Notes under the pieces: model-generated
The model's input: the letters and a program-made list of their open reading frames with translations, nothing else
Database searches by the model: none
Told to the model about the DNA's origin: nothing
Position numbers and translations under genes: made by a program
DNA from: Nocardiopsis coralli
Lineage (GTDB): Bacteria > Actinomycetota > Actinomycetes > Streptosporangiales > Streptosporangiaceae
DNA: 64,000 nt
Assembly: GCF_014892575.1 (NCBI RefSeq)
Contig: NZ_JADBGI010000002.1
Coordinates: forward strand, 62,001-126,000
Direction of reading: 5' to 3'
In this document: piece by piece, positions 17,359 through 26,443 of the stretch
Numbering within the stretch: position 1 is the first letter of the stretch
How the letters are laid out: every line of letters begins with the position of its first letter

Positions 17359-18189
17359 ATGTTCGCCCACTCCACCGATGCCGCGTCCGGCCCCGGGGCA
17401 GGACCGGAGGGCCCGTCCGGGCCCATGGTCTCCGTCAGCGGCCTGGACGTGACCTTCCAGAGCAAGGACCGTACGGTGCGGGCTCTGTCCGACATCGACC
17501 TGCAGATCGAGACGGGCGAGTTCATCAGCATCGCGGGCCCGTCCGGATGCGGGAAGTCGACCCTGCTGCGTGTGATCGCCGGCCTCACCCGCGCCAGTGG
17601 CGGCCACGTGTCCCTGCGCGGAACCCCTGTCCAGGGGCCCAGGCGCGACGTCGGGTTCGTGTTCCAACGCGCGGCACTCCTGGACTGGCGCAACGCACGC
17701 GACAACATCCTCTTCCAGGCGGAGATGCGCGGTCTGCCCAAGGCCTGGGCCCGCGAACGCGCCGACGAACTCATCGCGATGACCGGGCTCACCGGGTTCG
17801 AGAAAGCCATGCCCTTCGAGCTCTCCGGCGGTATGCAGCAACGTGTCTCCCTGTGCCGCGCCCTGCTGCACCGGCCGGACGTGCTGCTCATGGACGAACC
17901 CTTCGGGGCCCTGGACGCCCTGACCAGAGAGACCATGAACGTCGAACTGCGCCGTTTGTGGGAGGCCACCGGTATGACCGTCGTGCTGGTGACCCACTCG
18001 GTGGCCGAGGCCGTCTACCTGGCCTCGCGTTCGGTGGTCATGAGCCCGCGCCCCGGCCGGATCGTCGAGCAGTTCACCATCGACATCCCCGGCCCTCGCG
18101 AATACGAGACCGCCTTGGAGCACCCCGATTTCCAGCGGACCGCCGGGCGCATCCGCGAACTTCTCGGGTCGACCTCTGTGAATGACTGA
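17359..18189 (+). CDS. ABC transporter ATP-binding protein, SsuB/TauB type
   Basis: A 276-residue ATPase with Walker A GPSGCGKST (about residues 65-73), Q-loop VFQRAALLDWRNARDNI, signature LSGGMQQR, Walker B VLLMDEPFGALD and the H-loop histidine in VLVTHSVAEA. The LDWRNARDN stretch after the Q-loop is typical of the nitrate/sulfonate/taurine subfamily. Its ATG lies 2 bp past the binding-protein stop, so the transporter is co-translated as permease, binding protein and ATPase. It energizes the import system of the LacI regulon. Confidence 0.93.
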   Translation: MFAHSTDAASGPGAGPEGPSGPMVSVSGLDVTFQSKDRTVRALSDIDLQIETGEFISIAGPSGCGKSTLLRVIAGLTRASGGHVSLRGTPVQGPRRDVGFVFQRAALLDWRNARDNILFQAEMRGLPKAWARERADELIAMTGLTGFEKAMPFELSGGMQQRVSLCRALLHRPDVLLMDEPFGALDALTRETMNVELRRLWEATGMTVVLVTHSVAEAVYLASRSVVMSPRPGRIVEQFTIDIPGPREYETALEHPDFQRTAGRIRELLGSTSVND

Positions 18190-18212
18190 CCTCCGGACAG
18201 GACTCGTATCAT

Positions 18213-19370
18213 ATGAATCGACAGACCATCGGCATCATTCTCAACGGCGTCACCGGGCGAATGGGGTACCGCCAGCACTTGGTGCGCTCGATCCTGGCCA
18301 TTCGCGATGAAGGCGGTCTCGCGCTCGCCGACGGGTCCAGGATCCAGTTGCGGCCCGTTCTGGTCGGACGGAACAAGGACAAACTCCAGCGCATCGCTTT
18401 CCTGCACGGCATCGACGAGTACACGACCGACCTGGACGAGGCACTGGCCGACCCGGGTTTCGACATCTACGCGGACTTCCTGCTCACCAACGCCCGCGTC
18501 CCCGCGCTGCGCAAGGCCATGGCGGCCGGGAAAGCCCTCTACAGCGAAAAACCCACCGCCGAGACGCACGCCGAGGCCGCAGAATTGGCGGAGGAGGTCG
18601 AGAACGCCGGGCTGCACAACGGGGTCGTGCACGACAAGCTTTATCTGCCCGGGCTTCTCAAATTGAAGCGGCTCGTCGACTCCGGTTTCTTCGGCCGGGT
18701 CCTCTCTGTCCGCGGCGAGTTCGGATATTGGGTCTTCGAGGGGGACTGGCAGTCCTCCCAGCGGCCCAGTTGGAATTACCGCGCCGAGGACGGGGGCGGG
18801 ATCGTCGTCGACATGTTCCCCCACTGGAACTACGTCTTCGAGCACCTCTTCGGGTCCGTGCGTTCGGTTTACGCACACACCGCCACCCACATCCCCCAGC
18901 GTGTCGACGAGCAGAACCGCACCTACGACACGACGGCCGACGACGCCGCCTACGCGATCTTCGAGGTGGGCGACGGCACGGTGGTCCAGATGAACTCCAG
19001 CTGGTGTGTGCGGGTCAACCGCGAGGAGCTCGTCGAGTTCCAGGTGGACGGAACCCACGCGTCGGCGGTGGTCGGCCTCTTCAACGGGCACGTGCAGCCG
19101 CGGGAGATCACGCCGCGGCCGGTGTGGAACCCGGACCTGGCCGACACACACGACTACCGGTCGGACTGGGCGCCGGTCCCCGACAACGCCGAGTACGGCA
19201 ACGGTTTCCGGGCGCAGTGGGAGGAGTACCTGCGCGACTACATCGCCGGCACCCCGCACCGTTTCGACTTCGCCTCTGCCGCGCGCGGTGTCCTGCTGGC
19301 CGAACGGGCGCTGGAGTCGGACCGGACCGGGCGGCGCATCGATCTGGGCGGAAAGACGGAGGCCCGCTGA
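18213..19370 (+). CDS. Gfo/Idh/MocA family oxidoreductase
   Basis: A 385-residue NAD(P)-dependent dehydrogenase. The N-terminal Rossmann part begins GIILNGVTGRMGYRQHL; the characteristic EKP motif is YSEKPTAETH, and the C-terminal alpha/beta domain contains GGGIVVDMFPHWNYVFEHLFG with the catalytic-site HxxxD-like histidine region. Enzymes of this family oxidize sugar hydroxyls, often at C3, or reduce keto sugars. Together with the DUF993 protein, TIM-barrel isomerase and secreted DUF1080 protein it points to a 3-keto-sugar route. It ends with TGATG, overlapping the next start by one base. Confidence 0.88.
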   Translation: MNRQTIGIILNGVTGRMGYRQHLVRSILAIRDEGGLALADGSRIQLRPVLVGRNKDKLQRIAFLHGIDEYTTDLDEALADPGFDIYADFLLTNARVPALRKAMAAGKALYSEKPTAETHAEAAELAEEVENAGLHNGVVHDKLYLPGLLKLKRLVDSGFFGRVLSVRGEFGYWVFEGDWQSSQRPSWNYRAEDGGGIVVDMFPHWNYVFEHLFGSVRSVYAHTATHIPQRVDEQNRTYDTTADDAAYAIFEVGDGTVVQMNSSWCVRVNREELVEFQVDGTHASAVVGLFNGHVQPREITPRPVWNPDLADTHDYRSDWAPVPDNAEYGNGFRAQWEEYLRDYIAGTPHRFDFASAARGVLLAERALESDRTGRRIDLGGKTEAR

Positions 19371-20578
19371 TGACGCAGATCGCCCTCCCCCGCTCCTCGG
19401 GCCGTATCGACACCAGGCAGCTGGCCCCGCCCCCACCCGCGCAGGGCCCGAGAGCGCACCACACCGTGCGCTCGGTCTACGCGGCCGCCCACGTGGTCCC
19501 CGCCGCCTGGGGTGAGAACGTCCCGGGCGCGCCGGCCGAGGTGGATTGGGGATCCACCCTCGAGTTCCGCCGCCACGTGTGGGACCTGGGCCTGGGCGTG
19601 GCCGAGGCGATGGACACCGCCCAACGCAACATGGGGCTCGACCCCGCGGCCTGCCGTGAGCTCGTGGAACGCTCGGCGCAGGCAGCGGCCGAGCACTCGC
19701 GCAGACACGGGGTACCGGTACGGGACCTCCTGGTCTCGGGCGTCAACACCGACCATCTCCCGGACGCCCCGTGCAGCCCCGCCCAGGTCGTACACGCCTA
19801 CCGCGAACAGCTCGAGCACGTGGAGGGCACGGGCTCCGGTGCGGTGCTGATGGCCAGCCGGCACCTGGCCGCGTGCGCCCGGGACGCCTCCGACTACGCC
19901 AAGGTGTACGCCGAGGTGCTGGGCGCCGCGCAGGCACCCGTGGTCCTGCACTGGCTCGGCGAGGCGTTCGATCCGCGGCTGCGCGGCTACTTCGGCTCGA
20001 CCGAGGTGGACGAGGCCATGGACACGGTGCTCTCGATCATCGAGGCCGACGTGGACAAGGTCGCCGGGATCAAGATGTCGCTGCTGGACGCGCGGGCCGA
20101 ACGCGCCCTGCGTTCGCGCCTGCCGTCCGGGGTCCGGATGTACACGGGCGACGACCACCACTACGTGGACCTGATCCGGGGGGACGGCGACCAGCACTCC
20201 GATGCGCTCCTGGGCGCTTTCGCGGCGCTGGCGCCCCGGGCCTCCGAGGCCCTTTCGGCGTTGGAGAGCGGTGACGCCGAGACCTACCAGCGCATCCTCG
20301 GACCGACCGAGGCGCTCTCCCGGCACGTGTTCTCCCCGCCGACGCAGTACTACAAGACCGGGGTCGCGTTCCTGGCCTGGCTCAACGGTCTCCAACCGGC
20401 CTGGACGATGGTCGGGGGTCTGCACTCGGCCCGCAGCCTGCCCCACCTGGCGCGGATCGTCGAACTCGCCGACGAGTGCGGTGCGCTCTCCGATCCCGCC
20501 GCGGCCGCCGAGCGTTGGCACCACCTGCTCGGTACCCACGGCATCGAGGGTCCCGCCGTGACCGGGGGGCGCGTGTGA
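19370..20578 (+). CDS. DUF993 family protein (dihydrodipicolinate-synthase-like aldolase)
   Basis: A 402-residue protein of the DUF993 family, which belongs to the class I aldolase/DapA-like TIM barrels. Recognizable stretches are VDWGSTLEFRRHVWDLGLGVAEAMDTAQR, VSGVNTDHLPD, and KVAGIKMSLLDARAERALR, in which the lysine of KMSLLD is the candidate Schiff-base residue. It should split or condense a keto acid or keto sugar. It lies between the Gfo/Idh/MocA dehydrogenase and the TIM-barrel isomerase with overlapping starts and stops, so the three enzymes are made together. The exact reaction of this family is not established. Confidence 0.8.
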   Translation: MTQIALPRSSGRIDTRQLAPPPPAQGPRAHHTVRSVYAAAHVVPAAWGENVPGAPAEVDWGSTLEFRRHVWDLGLGVAEAMDTAQRNMGLDPAACRELVERSAQAAAEHSRRHGVPVRDLLVSGVNTDHLPDAPCSPAQVVHAYREQLEHVEGTGSGAVLMASRHLAACARDASDYAKVYAEVLGAAQAPVVLHWLGEAFDPRLRGYFGSTEVDEAMDTVLSIIEADVDKVAGIKMSLLDARAERALRSRLPSGVRMYTGDDHHYVDLIRGDGDQHSDALLGAFAALAPRASEALSALESGDAETYQRILGPTEALSRHVFSPPTQYYKTGVAFLAWLNGLQPAWTMVGGLHSARSLPHLARIVELADECGALSDPAAAAERWHHLLGTHGIEGPAVTGGRV

Positions 20579-21429
20579 GCATCGAACGGTTCTCGCTGAA
20601 CCAGGCGACCATCAAGCGGGCCGACCTGCCCACGGCCCTGGACCTCGCGGCCGCCGCCGGTGTGCGGTCGGTGGGCCTGTGGCGCGACCGGGTCGCCGAG
20701 ACCGGGCTGCACGAGGCGACCAGGCGTCTCGCCGCCTCGGGGCTGCGCTTCTCCAGCCTGTGCCGGGGCGGGTTCCTGACCGACCCGGAGACCTCGGACC
20801 AGGCGTGGAAGGACAACCTGGCCGCGCTCGACGAGACCGCGGCCCTGTCAGCCGCGGGAGCACCGGGCTCCGTTCCCGTCCTGGTCATGGTGGTGGGAGG
20901 GCTTCCCGCAGGGGAGCGGGACCTGGTGGCCGTACGGGACCGGGTGAGATGGTTCCTGGAACGGTTGGAGCCCGAGGCACGCACACGCGGGGTCCGGATC
21001 GCGCTCGAACCCATGCACCCGGTCTTCTGCGCCGACCGTGCCGTGGTACCCACCCTGGGCCACGCCCTCGACCTGGTCGGCGACCTCGACCCTGCTGCGG
21101 CCGGCGTCGTGGTCGACACCTACCACGTCTGGTGGGACCCGGACGTGGTGCCCATGATCGAACGTGCGGGGGCCGAGCGCAGGATCGCCTCGTACCAGGT
21201 GTGCGACTGGATCACCCCGGTCCCCGAGGGGGCGCTCCTGGGCCGCGGCCTGCCCGGGAAGGGCCACATCGACTTTGCCCCCCTGACCCGCGCCGTGGAA
21301 GCGGCCGGTTTCGATGGCGACATCGAGATCGAGGTCTTCCACCAAGAGGTCTGGGACGCCCCGTTCACCCGGGTGATCGGCGACTGCAAGCGTGCCTTCA
21401 CCGAGGTGGTCGCCCCCCACCTGGGCTGA
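20575..21429 (+). CDS. Sugar phosphate isomerase/epimerase family protein (xylose-isomerase-like TIM barrel)
   Basis: A 284-residue AP-endonuclease-2/xylose-isomerase-like barrel. GTG at 20575 overlaps the preceding stop. Metal-ligand candidates in the usual order are the Glu in RIALEPMHPVF, the Asp/His in VVVDTYHVWWDPD, the Asp of SYQVCDW and the Glu in DIEIEVFHQEVW. Such enzymes epimerize or eliminate keto sugars, and members of this family act as 3-keto-glycoside lyases in C-glycoside and levoglucosan catabolism. It is the last gene of the LacI operon, closed by a strong hairpin. Confidence 0.85.
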   Translation: MSIERFSLNQATIKRADLPTALDLAAAAGVRSVGLWRDRVAETGLHEATRRLAASGLRFSSLCRGGFLTDPETSDQAWKDNLAALDETAALSAAGAPGSVPVLVMVVGGLPAGERDLVAVRDRVRWFLERLEPEARTRGVRIALEPMHPVFCADRAVVPTLGHALDLVGDLDPAAAGVVVDTYHVWWDPDVVPMIERAGAERRIASYQVCDWITPVPEGALLGRGLPGKGHIDFAPLTRAVEAAGFDGDIEIEVFHQEVWDAPFTRVIGDCKRAFTEVVAPHLG

Positions 21430-21462
21430 AGGGACCACGCAGGGTCAGGGCCCCGTACATGA

Positions 21463-21512
21463 CCGCGGCCGGTGTCCCGCCCCGTGCACCTGGGGCGGGA
21501 CACCGGCCGCGG
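21463..21512. terminator. Perfect 21-bp hairpin, bidirectional terminator
   Basis: Arms 21463-21483 and 21492-21512 are exact complements of 21 bp around an 8-nt loop. It lies between the convergent ends of the LacI sugar operon and the minus-strand catabolic array. Confidence 0.85.
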
Positions 21513-21545
21513 GGCCCGGTTCGGGGGCGCTCCGGCAGGCCCGGT

Positions 21546-22151
21546 TCAGCGCCGCACGGTGTGTCCGTACCCGGCGGCGATCTCCTCCACCGGGGGTTCG
21601 CCGAAACGGTCCACCATCTGCTGGAAGAGCGCGGGTTTGTCCGCACCGAACCTTCCCACCTTGCGGGTGTAGGCGCCCGCGGTCAGGAACACCGGCGGGT
21701 CGGCCTTGCTGTGGAACTTGTCCGCGTACATGACGACCTCCTCCTCGAGGGTGTCGGGGAGGTAGTCGTCCGGCGGGATCGGCAGCGACTGGGACCGCAC
21801 GTCGTGCTCGGTGATGCCCACCCCGGTGTGGCAGGAACAGAACCGGCACAGCACCTCGGGCATCCCGGCCTCGGCGAGGAGTTCGTGGCCGAGCACGCCG
21901 TGGCGCACGTACTGGGTGTGGTCGAGCCGCCCGGAACCGTCGAAGAGCCGGTACACCCCGATGTCGTGCAACAGGCACCCGGCCCGCACCAGGTCCACGT
22001 CCAACAACTGCAGGGACGGGTTGGCGTCGATGACACGTTCGGCCAGTTCGCACACGATGCGGCAGTGGGTGTGCACGAGGTCGAAGGCCTCGCGCGTGGG
22101 CGCGTGCTCGGCGTGCAGCGCCCGGATCTCGTCGTCTGTCGGTACCTGCAT
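21546..22151 (-). CDS. HD-domain phosphohydrolase-like protein
   Basis: A 201-residue HD-domain protein. The metal-binding histidine-aspartate pair is in VRAGCLLHDIGVY (about residue 65), preceded by the VHTHCRIVCELAERV histidine and followed by HGVLGHELL and CSCHTGVG histidines, the spacing of small HD hydrolases. Members hydrolyse phosphomonoesters or nucleotides; some are annotated as metal-dependent phosphohydrolases of unknown substrate. It is the last gene of the minus-strand catabolic array, 10 bp after the FAD/Fe-S oxidoreductase. The ATG at 22151 gives the natural N-terminus, although its ribosome site is weak. Confidence 0.85.
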   Translation of the reverse strand: MQVPTDDEIRALHAEHAPTREAFDLVHTHCRIVCELAERVIDANPSLQLLDVDLVRAGCLLHDIGVYRLFDGSGRLDHTQYVRHGVLGHELLAEAGMPEVLCRFCSCHTGVGITEHDVRSQSLPIPPDDYLPDTLEEEVVMYADKFHSKADPPVFLTAGAYTRKVGRFGADKPALFQQMVDRFGEPPVEEIAAGYGHTVRR

Positions 22152-22161
22152 ACCGGGCAGA

Positions 22162-25068
22162 CTATGCGCGCGCCGCCCCCTCCCCGTCCGCTCCCCCACC
22201 CTGTTCGCGGGCGCGGACCAGGGCCGTGTGCAACACCTGGGCCAGATGGGAGCCCTCACGCCCGGTCCCCTGCCGGATCTGGGTACGGCAGGAAAAACCG
22301 TCGGCCAGGACGTAGGTGTCCGGGCCCGCCGCGCGCACCCGCGGGTACAGCTCCTGCTCGGCGCAGGCCTGGGAGACCTCCCAGTGCCCGCGTTCGAAGC
22401 CGAAGTTGCCGGCCAGCCCGCAGCACCCCGACCGGATCACCCCCGGGTCGACACCGAGCCGCTCCAGCACCCGCCGGTCGGCGCCGTAACCGCCCTTGGC
22501 CTCCTGGTGGCAGTGCACCTGGGCCACCGCGTCGGCGCCCAGCTCGGCGAAGGGCCAGGGCCCCTCGTGCCCGTCGACGAGTTCGGCGAAGGTGACCACA
22601 CGTTCACGCAGCAGGTGGGCGCGCCGGTCCTCGGGCAGCAGGTCCGGGGCCTCGCGCAGCATGACGGTGCACGAGGGTTCCAGACCGACCACACGCAGCC
22701 CCGCGTCGAGCTGGTTCTCCAGGGCGTCCAGGGCACGGCGCAGGGCCGCGCGCGCCAGGTCCAACTGCCCGGTGGAGTGCCAGGTCAGACCGCAGCACAC
22801 CGACCCCTCGGGCAACGCGACCCGGTGCCCCAGCGCCCGGAGCACCTCCACGGCGTCGCGGCCGAGCCCGGGCTCGTGGAAGTTGGTGAAGGTGTCCGGC
22901 CACAGCACGACGGTGGCCTCTCCCCCCGCGCCCGCCTCGTCGCCGGCCCGAGCGGTGCGGCCCAGGGCCCGGCGCAGCGGCCGGCCGGCGAAGGAGATCA
23001 TGTCGCGCCGGGGCTCGATCCCGCCCAACCGCTTGGCCAGCGCCGCCACACGGGGGCGCCGCAACAGGGCGTTGACCACCCCGGCCAGCGGGCGCACCGC
23101 GGTGACCAGGCGCGACCACACCGGCAACCACCCGATGCTGTAGTGGGCGACGGGGCGGAACCGGCCCTTGTGGTGGTGGTACAGGAACTCCGCCTTGTAC
23201 GTGGCCATGTCCACGTTGACCGGGCACTCACTCGCACACGCCTTGCAGGACAGGCACAGGTCGAGCGCGTCGCGCACCTCCGTGGACCGCCATCCCCCGG
23301 GTATCGACTGCCCGTGCAGCATCTCCGAGAGCACCCGGGCCCGCCCTCGGGTGGAGTGCACCTCGTCACCGGTGGCCTTGAACGAGGGGCACATCGACCC
23401 CGAACGCACGTCCCGGCACGCCCCCACACCCACACAGCGCTGGACCGCCGTGGACAGCGAGCCCCCGTCGGAAGCCAAGGCGTGCACGGGGGTCAGGTCG
23501 AGCTCGGTGTGGCCCGGCCCCGGCCGCACCGCCGTGTCCAAGGGCGCCGGGTCGGTGATCACGCCGGGGTTGAGGAGCCCGTCGGGGTCCATGATCGCCT
23601 TGAACCCGGCGAAGGCCTCCAGGACCTGGGGCGAGTACATGCGCCCCAGCAGCTCCGAGCGGGCCCGCCCGTCACCGTGCTCGCCCGAGAGCGAACCGCC
23701 GTGCGCGGCCACCAGGTCGGCGGCCTCGGTCGTGAAGGCCCGGTAGCGTTCCAGGCCCCGATCGCTGCCCAGGTCGTGGTCCACCCGCAGGTGCAGGCAC
23801 CCCTCCCCGAAGTGGCCGAAGGGCACCCCCCGCAACCCGTGCTCGGCCATGAGCGCGTAGAGCTCCTTGAGGTAGGGGCCCAGGTTCTGCGGCGGCACGG
23901 CCGAGTCCTCCCACCCGGGCCATGCCGCACCGCCGTCGGCCATCCGGGTGACGATGCCCGCGCCCGACTCCCGGATCCGCCACAGGGCACGCACCCGCTC
24001 GGGCTCCTGCACCAGCAGCGACGTGGCCGCCTGCCCGGGCGCCGCCCGCTCCAGAGCCGCTCGGGCCGCTTCCCGGGCCTCCTCCCGGCTCGCCCCGCCG
24101 AACTCGCAGTACAACCACCCCTGCCCGGCCGGCAGGTCCTGCCCCTCGTCGGCGCGGCCCGGCCGGGTGCGCAGGGCCTCCAGCAGATCCGAGGCCATGC
24201 CCTCGACCGTCAACGCCCCTTCCGCCGCCAGCGCCGGGGCGGCCTCGGCGGCGGCGAACACGTCGGCGAACCCCACGACCAGCAGGACCGTCGCACGCGG
24301 AACCGGCACCAGGCGCACCGTCGCCTCGGTCACCAACCCGAGGGTGCTCTCACTTCCCACCAGCGCACCGACGGCGTCGAAACGGTGCTCGGGCAACAAC
24401 CGGTGCAGCGCATAACCCGACACCTGGCGGGAGAAACGCCCCAGCTCGGTACGGAACGCGGCCAGGTGCCCGTCACGCCATTGCTGCACACGCCGGTCCA
24501 ACTCGGGGTCGCCGAACCCGCTGCCGTCGGCGGTCAGCGAGCGCCCGTCGGCGAGCAGGTGCGTCAGGGACACCGTGTTCTCGGCCGTGGTGCCCCGAGC
24601 AACCGAGTGCGACCCGCAGGCGTTGTTGCCGATCATGCCGCCGAGCGTGCAGCGGCTGTGGGTGGAGGGGTCGGGCCCGAACGTGAGCCCGTGCTCCGAC
24701 GCCGCATCACGCAGGTCGTCCAGGACCACCCCGGGCTGCACCGTGGCCGTGCGCGCGTCCGGGTCCACCTCCAGCACACGGTCCATCCGGTCCGAGAAAT
24801 CGAGCACGACCCCCGGGCCGATCGCGTTGCCCGCCACCGAGGTCCCGCCCCCGCGGGCCCGCACGGGTGTGCCCGTCTCCCGGGCCACCTCCAACACCCC
24901 GGCCACGTCCTGGTCATCACGCGGGGTCACCACCGCCTCGGGCACGTGCCGGTAGATCGAGGCGTCGGAGGAATGGGCGGCCCGCGCGGCCGGATCGGTG
25001 CGCACCACCTCCCGCCCCAGACGTGCGTGCAGGGCACGGTGCAGACGCTCGGTGTCGGCCTCAGCCAT
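22162..25068 (-). CDS. FAD-binding and 4Fe-4S oxidoreductase (GlcD-GlcF type fusion)
   Basis: A 968-residue fusion. The N-terminal PCMH-type FAD domain holds PVRARGGGTSVAGNAIG (about residues 68-84), followed by the FAD-linked oxidase C-terminal domain. Then comes a ferredoxin part with a cysteine set CVGVGACRD...CPSF and the classical CLSCKACASECPVNVD (about residue 600), and two CCG cysteine-rich domains (VCCGLTWHSTGQ, SGCCGLAGNFGF). This layout matches membrane-associated D-2-hydroxyacid dehydrogenases (D-lactate, glycolate, D-2-hydroxyglutarate) that feed electrons to quinones. It overlaps the MmgE/PrpD gene by 8 bp. ATG 25068 is favoured over the GTG 12 bp upstream. Confidence 0.9.
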   Translation of the reverse strand: MAEADTERLHRALHARLGREVVRTDPAARAAHSSDASIYRHVPEAVVTPRDDQDVAGVLEVARETGTPVRARGGGTSVAGNAIGPGVVLDFSDRMDRVLEVDPDARTATVQPGVVLDDLRDAASEHGLTFGPDPSTHSRCTLGGMIGNNACGSHSVARGTTAENTVSLTHLLADGRSLTADGSGFGDPELDRRVQQWRDGHLAAFRTELGRFSRQVSGYALHRLLPEHRFDAVGALVGSESTLGLVTEATVRLVPVPRATVLLVVGFADVFAAAEAAPALAAEGALTVEGMASDLLEALRTRPGRADEGQDLPAGQGWLYCEFGGASREEAREAARAALERAAPGQAATSLLVQEPERVRALWRIRESGAGIVTRMADGGAAWPGWEDSAVPPQNLGPYLKELYALMAEHGLRGVPFGHFGEGCLHLRVDHDLGSDRGLERYRAFTTEAADLVAAHGGSLSGEHGDGRARSELLGRMYSPQVLEAFAGFKAIMDPDGLLNPGVITDPAPLDTAVRPGPGHTELDLTPVHALASDGGSLSTAVQRCVGVGACRDVRSGSMCPSFKATGDEVHSTRGRARVLSEMLHGQSIPGGWRSTEVRDALDLCLSCKACASECPVNVDMATYKAEFLYHHHKGRFRPVAHYSIGWLPVWSRLVTAVRPLAGVVNALLRRPRVAALAKRLGGIEPRRDMISFAGRPLRRALGRTARAGDEAGAGGEATVVLWPDTFTNFHEPGLGRDAVEVLRALGHRVALPEGSVCCGLTWHSTGQLDLARAALRRALDALENQLDAGLRVVGLEPSCTVMLREAPDLLPEDRRAHLLRERVVTFAELVDGHEGPWPFAELGADAVAQVHCHQEAKGGYGADRRVLERLGVDPGVIRSGCCGLAGNFGFERGHWEVSQACAEQELYPRVRAAGPDTYVLADGFSCRTQIRQGTGREGSHLAQVLHTALVRAREQGGGADGEGAARA

Positions 25069-26443
25069 CGCCGTTCTCACTGTTCGGATCGAAGGTGTGC
25101 CCCGCCTCGTCCCCGGGCCCGGACCGGGACGGCGGTGCTTGGGTCAAAGCCCTCAGCAAGGGCGCGGCCGGCGCCCCGCAGGGCAGTTCGAGCAGGCCGC
25201 GCAGCGCCCGCGCCCGCTCCGTCCCCAGGGCAGGCTCGGCCAGGGTGTGGAACTTCGAGCGCAGGTCGCTCTCGCTCAGCGGCTGTTCGGGGTCGCCGGG
25301 GGCGGTGACCGGCCCCGAGGCGAGCCGGCGCCCGTCGGCCAGTTCCACGACCGCCTCGGCCCACCGCTGCTCGGGGAAACACGCGCTCATCGACGCCGAC
25401 TCCACGACCCGCATACCGGCGGCGACCTCACGCACCCGGCTGCCGGCCGACGACGGGTCGGCGACCAGTTCGGGCGGCACGTACCCGTGCACCAGCGCCG
25501 ACGCGACCGGGAACGGCAGGCTGTACTGGGCCTGCTCGGTCGTGGCGGGGTCGCGCTCGTCCAGGCGCACGGCCTCGCCGAAGGTGCGCACCTGCACCCC
25601 CACCACGTCGCCTTCCACGAACGTGTGCTCGGCGGCCAGGCCGAGCACGGCCGTCACGGCCGGCTGTGCCCACCGGCAGACCGGGTGCGGTTTGAAGTAC
25701 TGCTCCATCAGGTGCCAGTGGTCCCCGACCGGGCCGCGCCCGGTCCCGGCCAGCAGCTGGGCGGGCGCACCGGTGAACCCGTCCCGGGCCAACAGCGCCG
25801 CCTGCGCCCCGGCCTGGGCACCGGCCGCGGAGCTGTCCTTGACCATCGTCGGATGGTCGATGCAGCGCATCATGGGCCCGCGCGGACCGTGGTACTCGGC
25901 GATGCCCAGGGCGTGCTCGGTCGCCTCGGCCCCCAGACCCAGGGCACGGGCGCCCACGGCCGCCACGCCCAGCGCGTTCCAGGCCCCCGAACTGTGGTGC
26001 TCCGCCGCCCGGGCGTGCAGGCCCAACCCCGCCCGCAGCGCGACCTCGTACCCGACGGCGGTGGCGGCCAACAGCTCCCCCACGTCCGCCTCCGGATTTA
26101 GGAAGGCCAGCACGCCGGGCAGCACGGCCGCCCCGGCGTGGCCCTTGGTCAACCGGTGGCCGTCGTGGGCGTCCATCGCGTCGATCGTGGCCGCGTTGGC
26201 CAGGGCGGCCCCCGGCGGTGCCGCCACCCGGCCGTCGAACAGGAGTCCGCTGCGGGCCTGCGGCCCGCTCTGGTGGCGGTGCACGTGCTCGCGCACGATC
26301 CGGGAGAGCCGGGTGCGGGACCCGGCCGCGGCCGTGCCCACCAGGTCGGCCACACACCGCCGGGTCTGCTCCACGACCGGCCCGGGCAGGTCCCCGACGC
26401 CGCTCTCGTGCACGAACGCGGCCAGATCACCTGAGGCGCTCAA
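25061..26443 (-). CDS. MmgE/PrpD family protein
   Basis: A 460-residue protein of the MmgE/PrpD family, which includes 2-methylcitrate dehydratase, cis-aconitate decarboxylase and several dehydratases or epimerases of small carboxylic acids. Family features: DLVGTAAAG at the N-terminus, ATIDAMDAHDGHRLTKGHAGAAVLPG, and the lower-domain YFKPHPVCRWAQPAV. The start is TTG 26443, whose TGA overlap with the upstream stop implies coupling to the ABC binding-protein gene; a slightly later GTG is possible. Between a transporter and a hydroxyacid dehydrogenase it probably converts the imported substrate or its acid product. The specific substrate is unknown. Confidence 0.87.
   Translation of the reverse strand: MSASGDLAAFVHESGVGDLPGPVVEQTRRCVADLVGTAAAGSRTRLSRIVREHVHRHQSGPQARSGLLFDGRVAAPPGAALANAATIDAMDAHDGHRLTKGHAGAAVLPGVLAFLNPEADVGELLAATAVGYEVALRAGLGLHARAAEHHSSGAWNALGVAAVGARALGLGAEATEHALGIAEYHGPRGPMMRCIDHPTMVKDSSAAGAQAGAQAALLARDGFTGAPAQLLAGTGRGPVGDHWHLMEQYFKPHPVCRWAQPAVTAVLGLAAEHTFVEGDVVGVQVRTFGEAVRLDERDPATTEQAQYSLPFPVASALVHGYVPPELVADPSSAGSRVREVAAGMRVVESASMSACFPEQRWAEAVVELADGRRLASGPVTAPGDPEQPLSESDLRSKFHTLAEPALGTERARALRGLLELPCGAPAAPLLRALTQAPPSRSGPGDEAGHTFDPNSENGDG

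Noticed and set aside
21811..25308. A 1165-residue plus-strand frame opposite the FAD/Fe-S oxidoreductase
   Set aside because: No domain signal in the frame; the opposite strand has FAD-binding, ferredoxin and CCG motifs.
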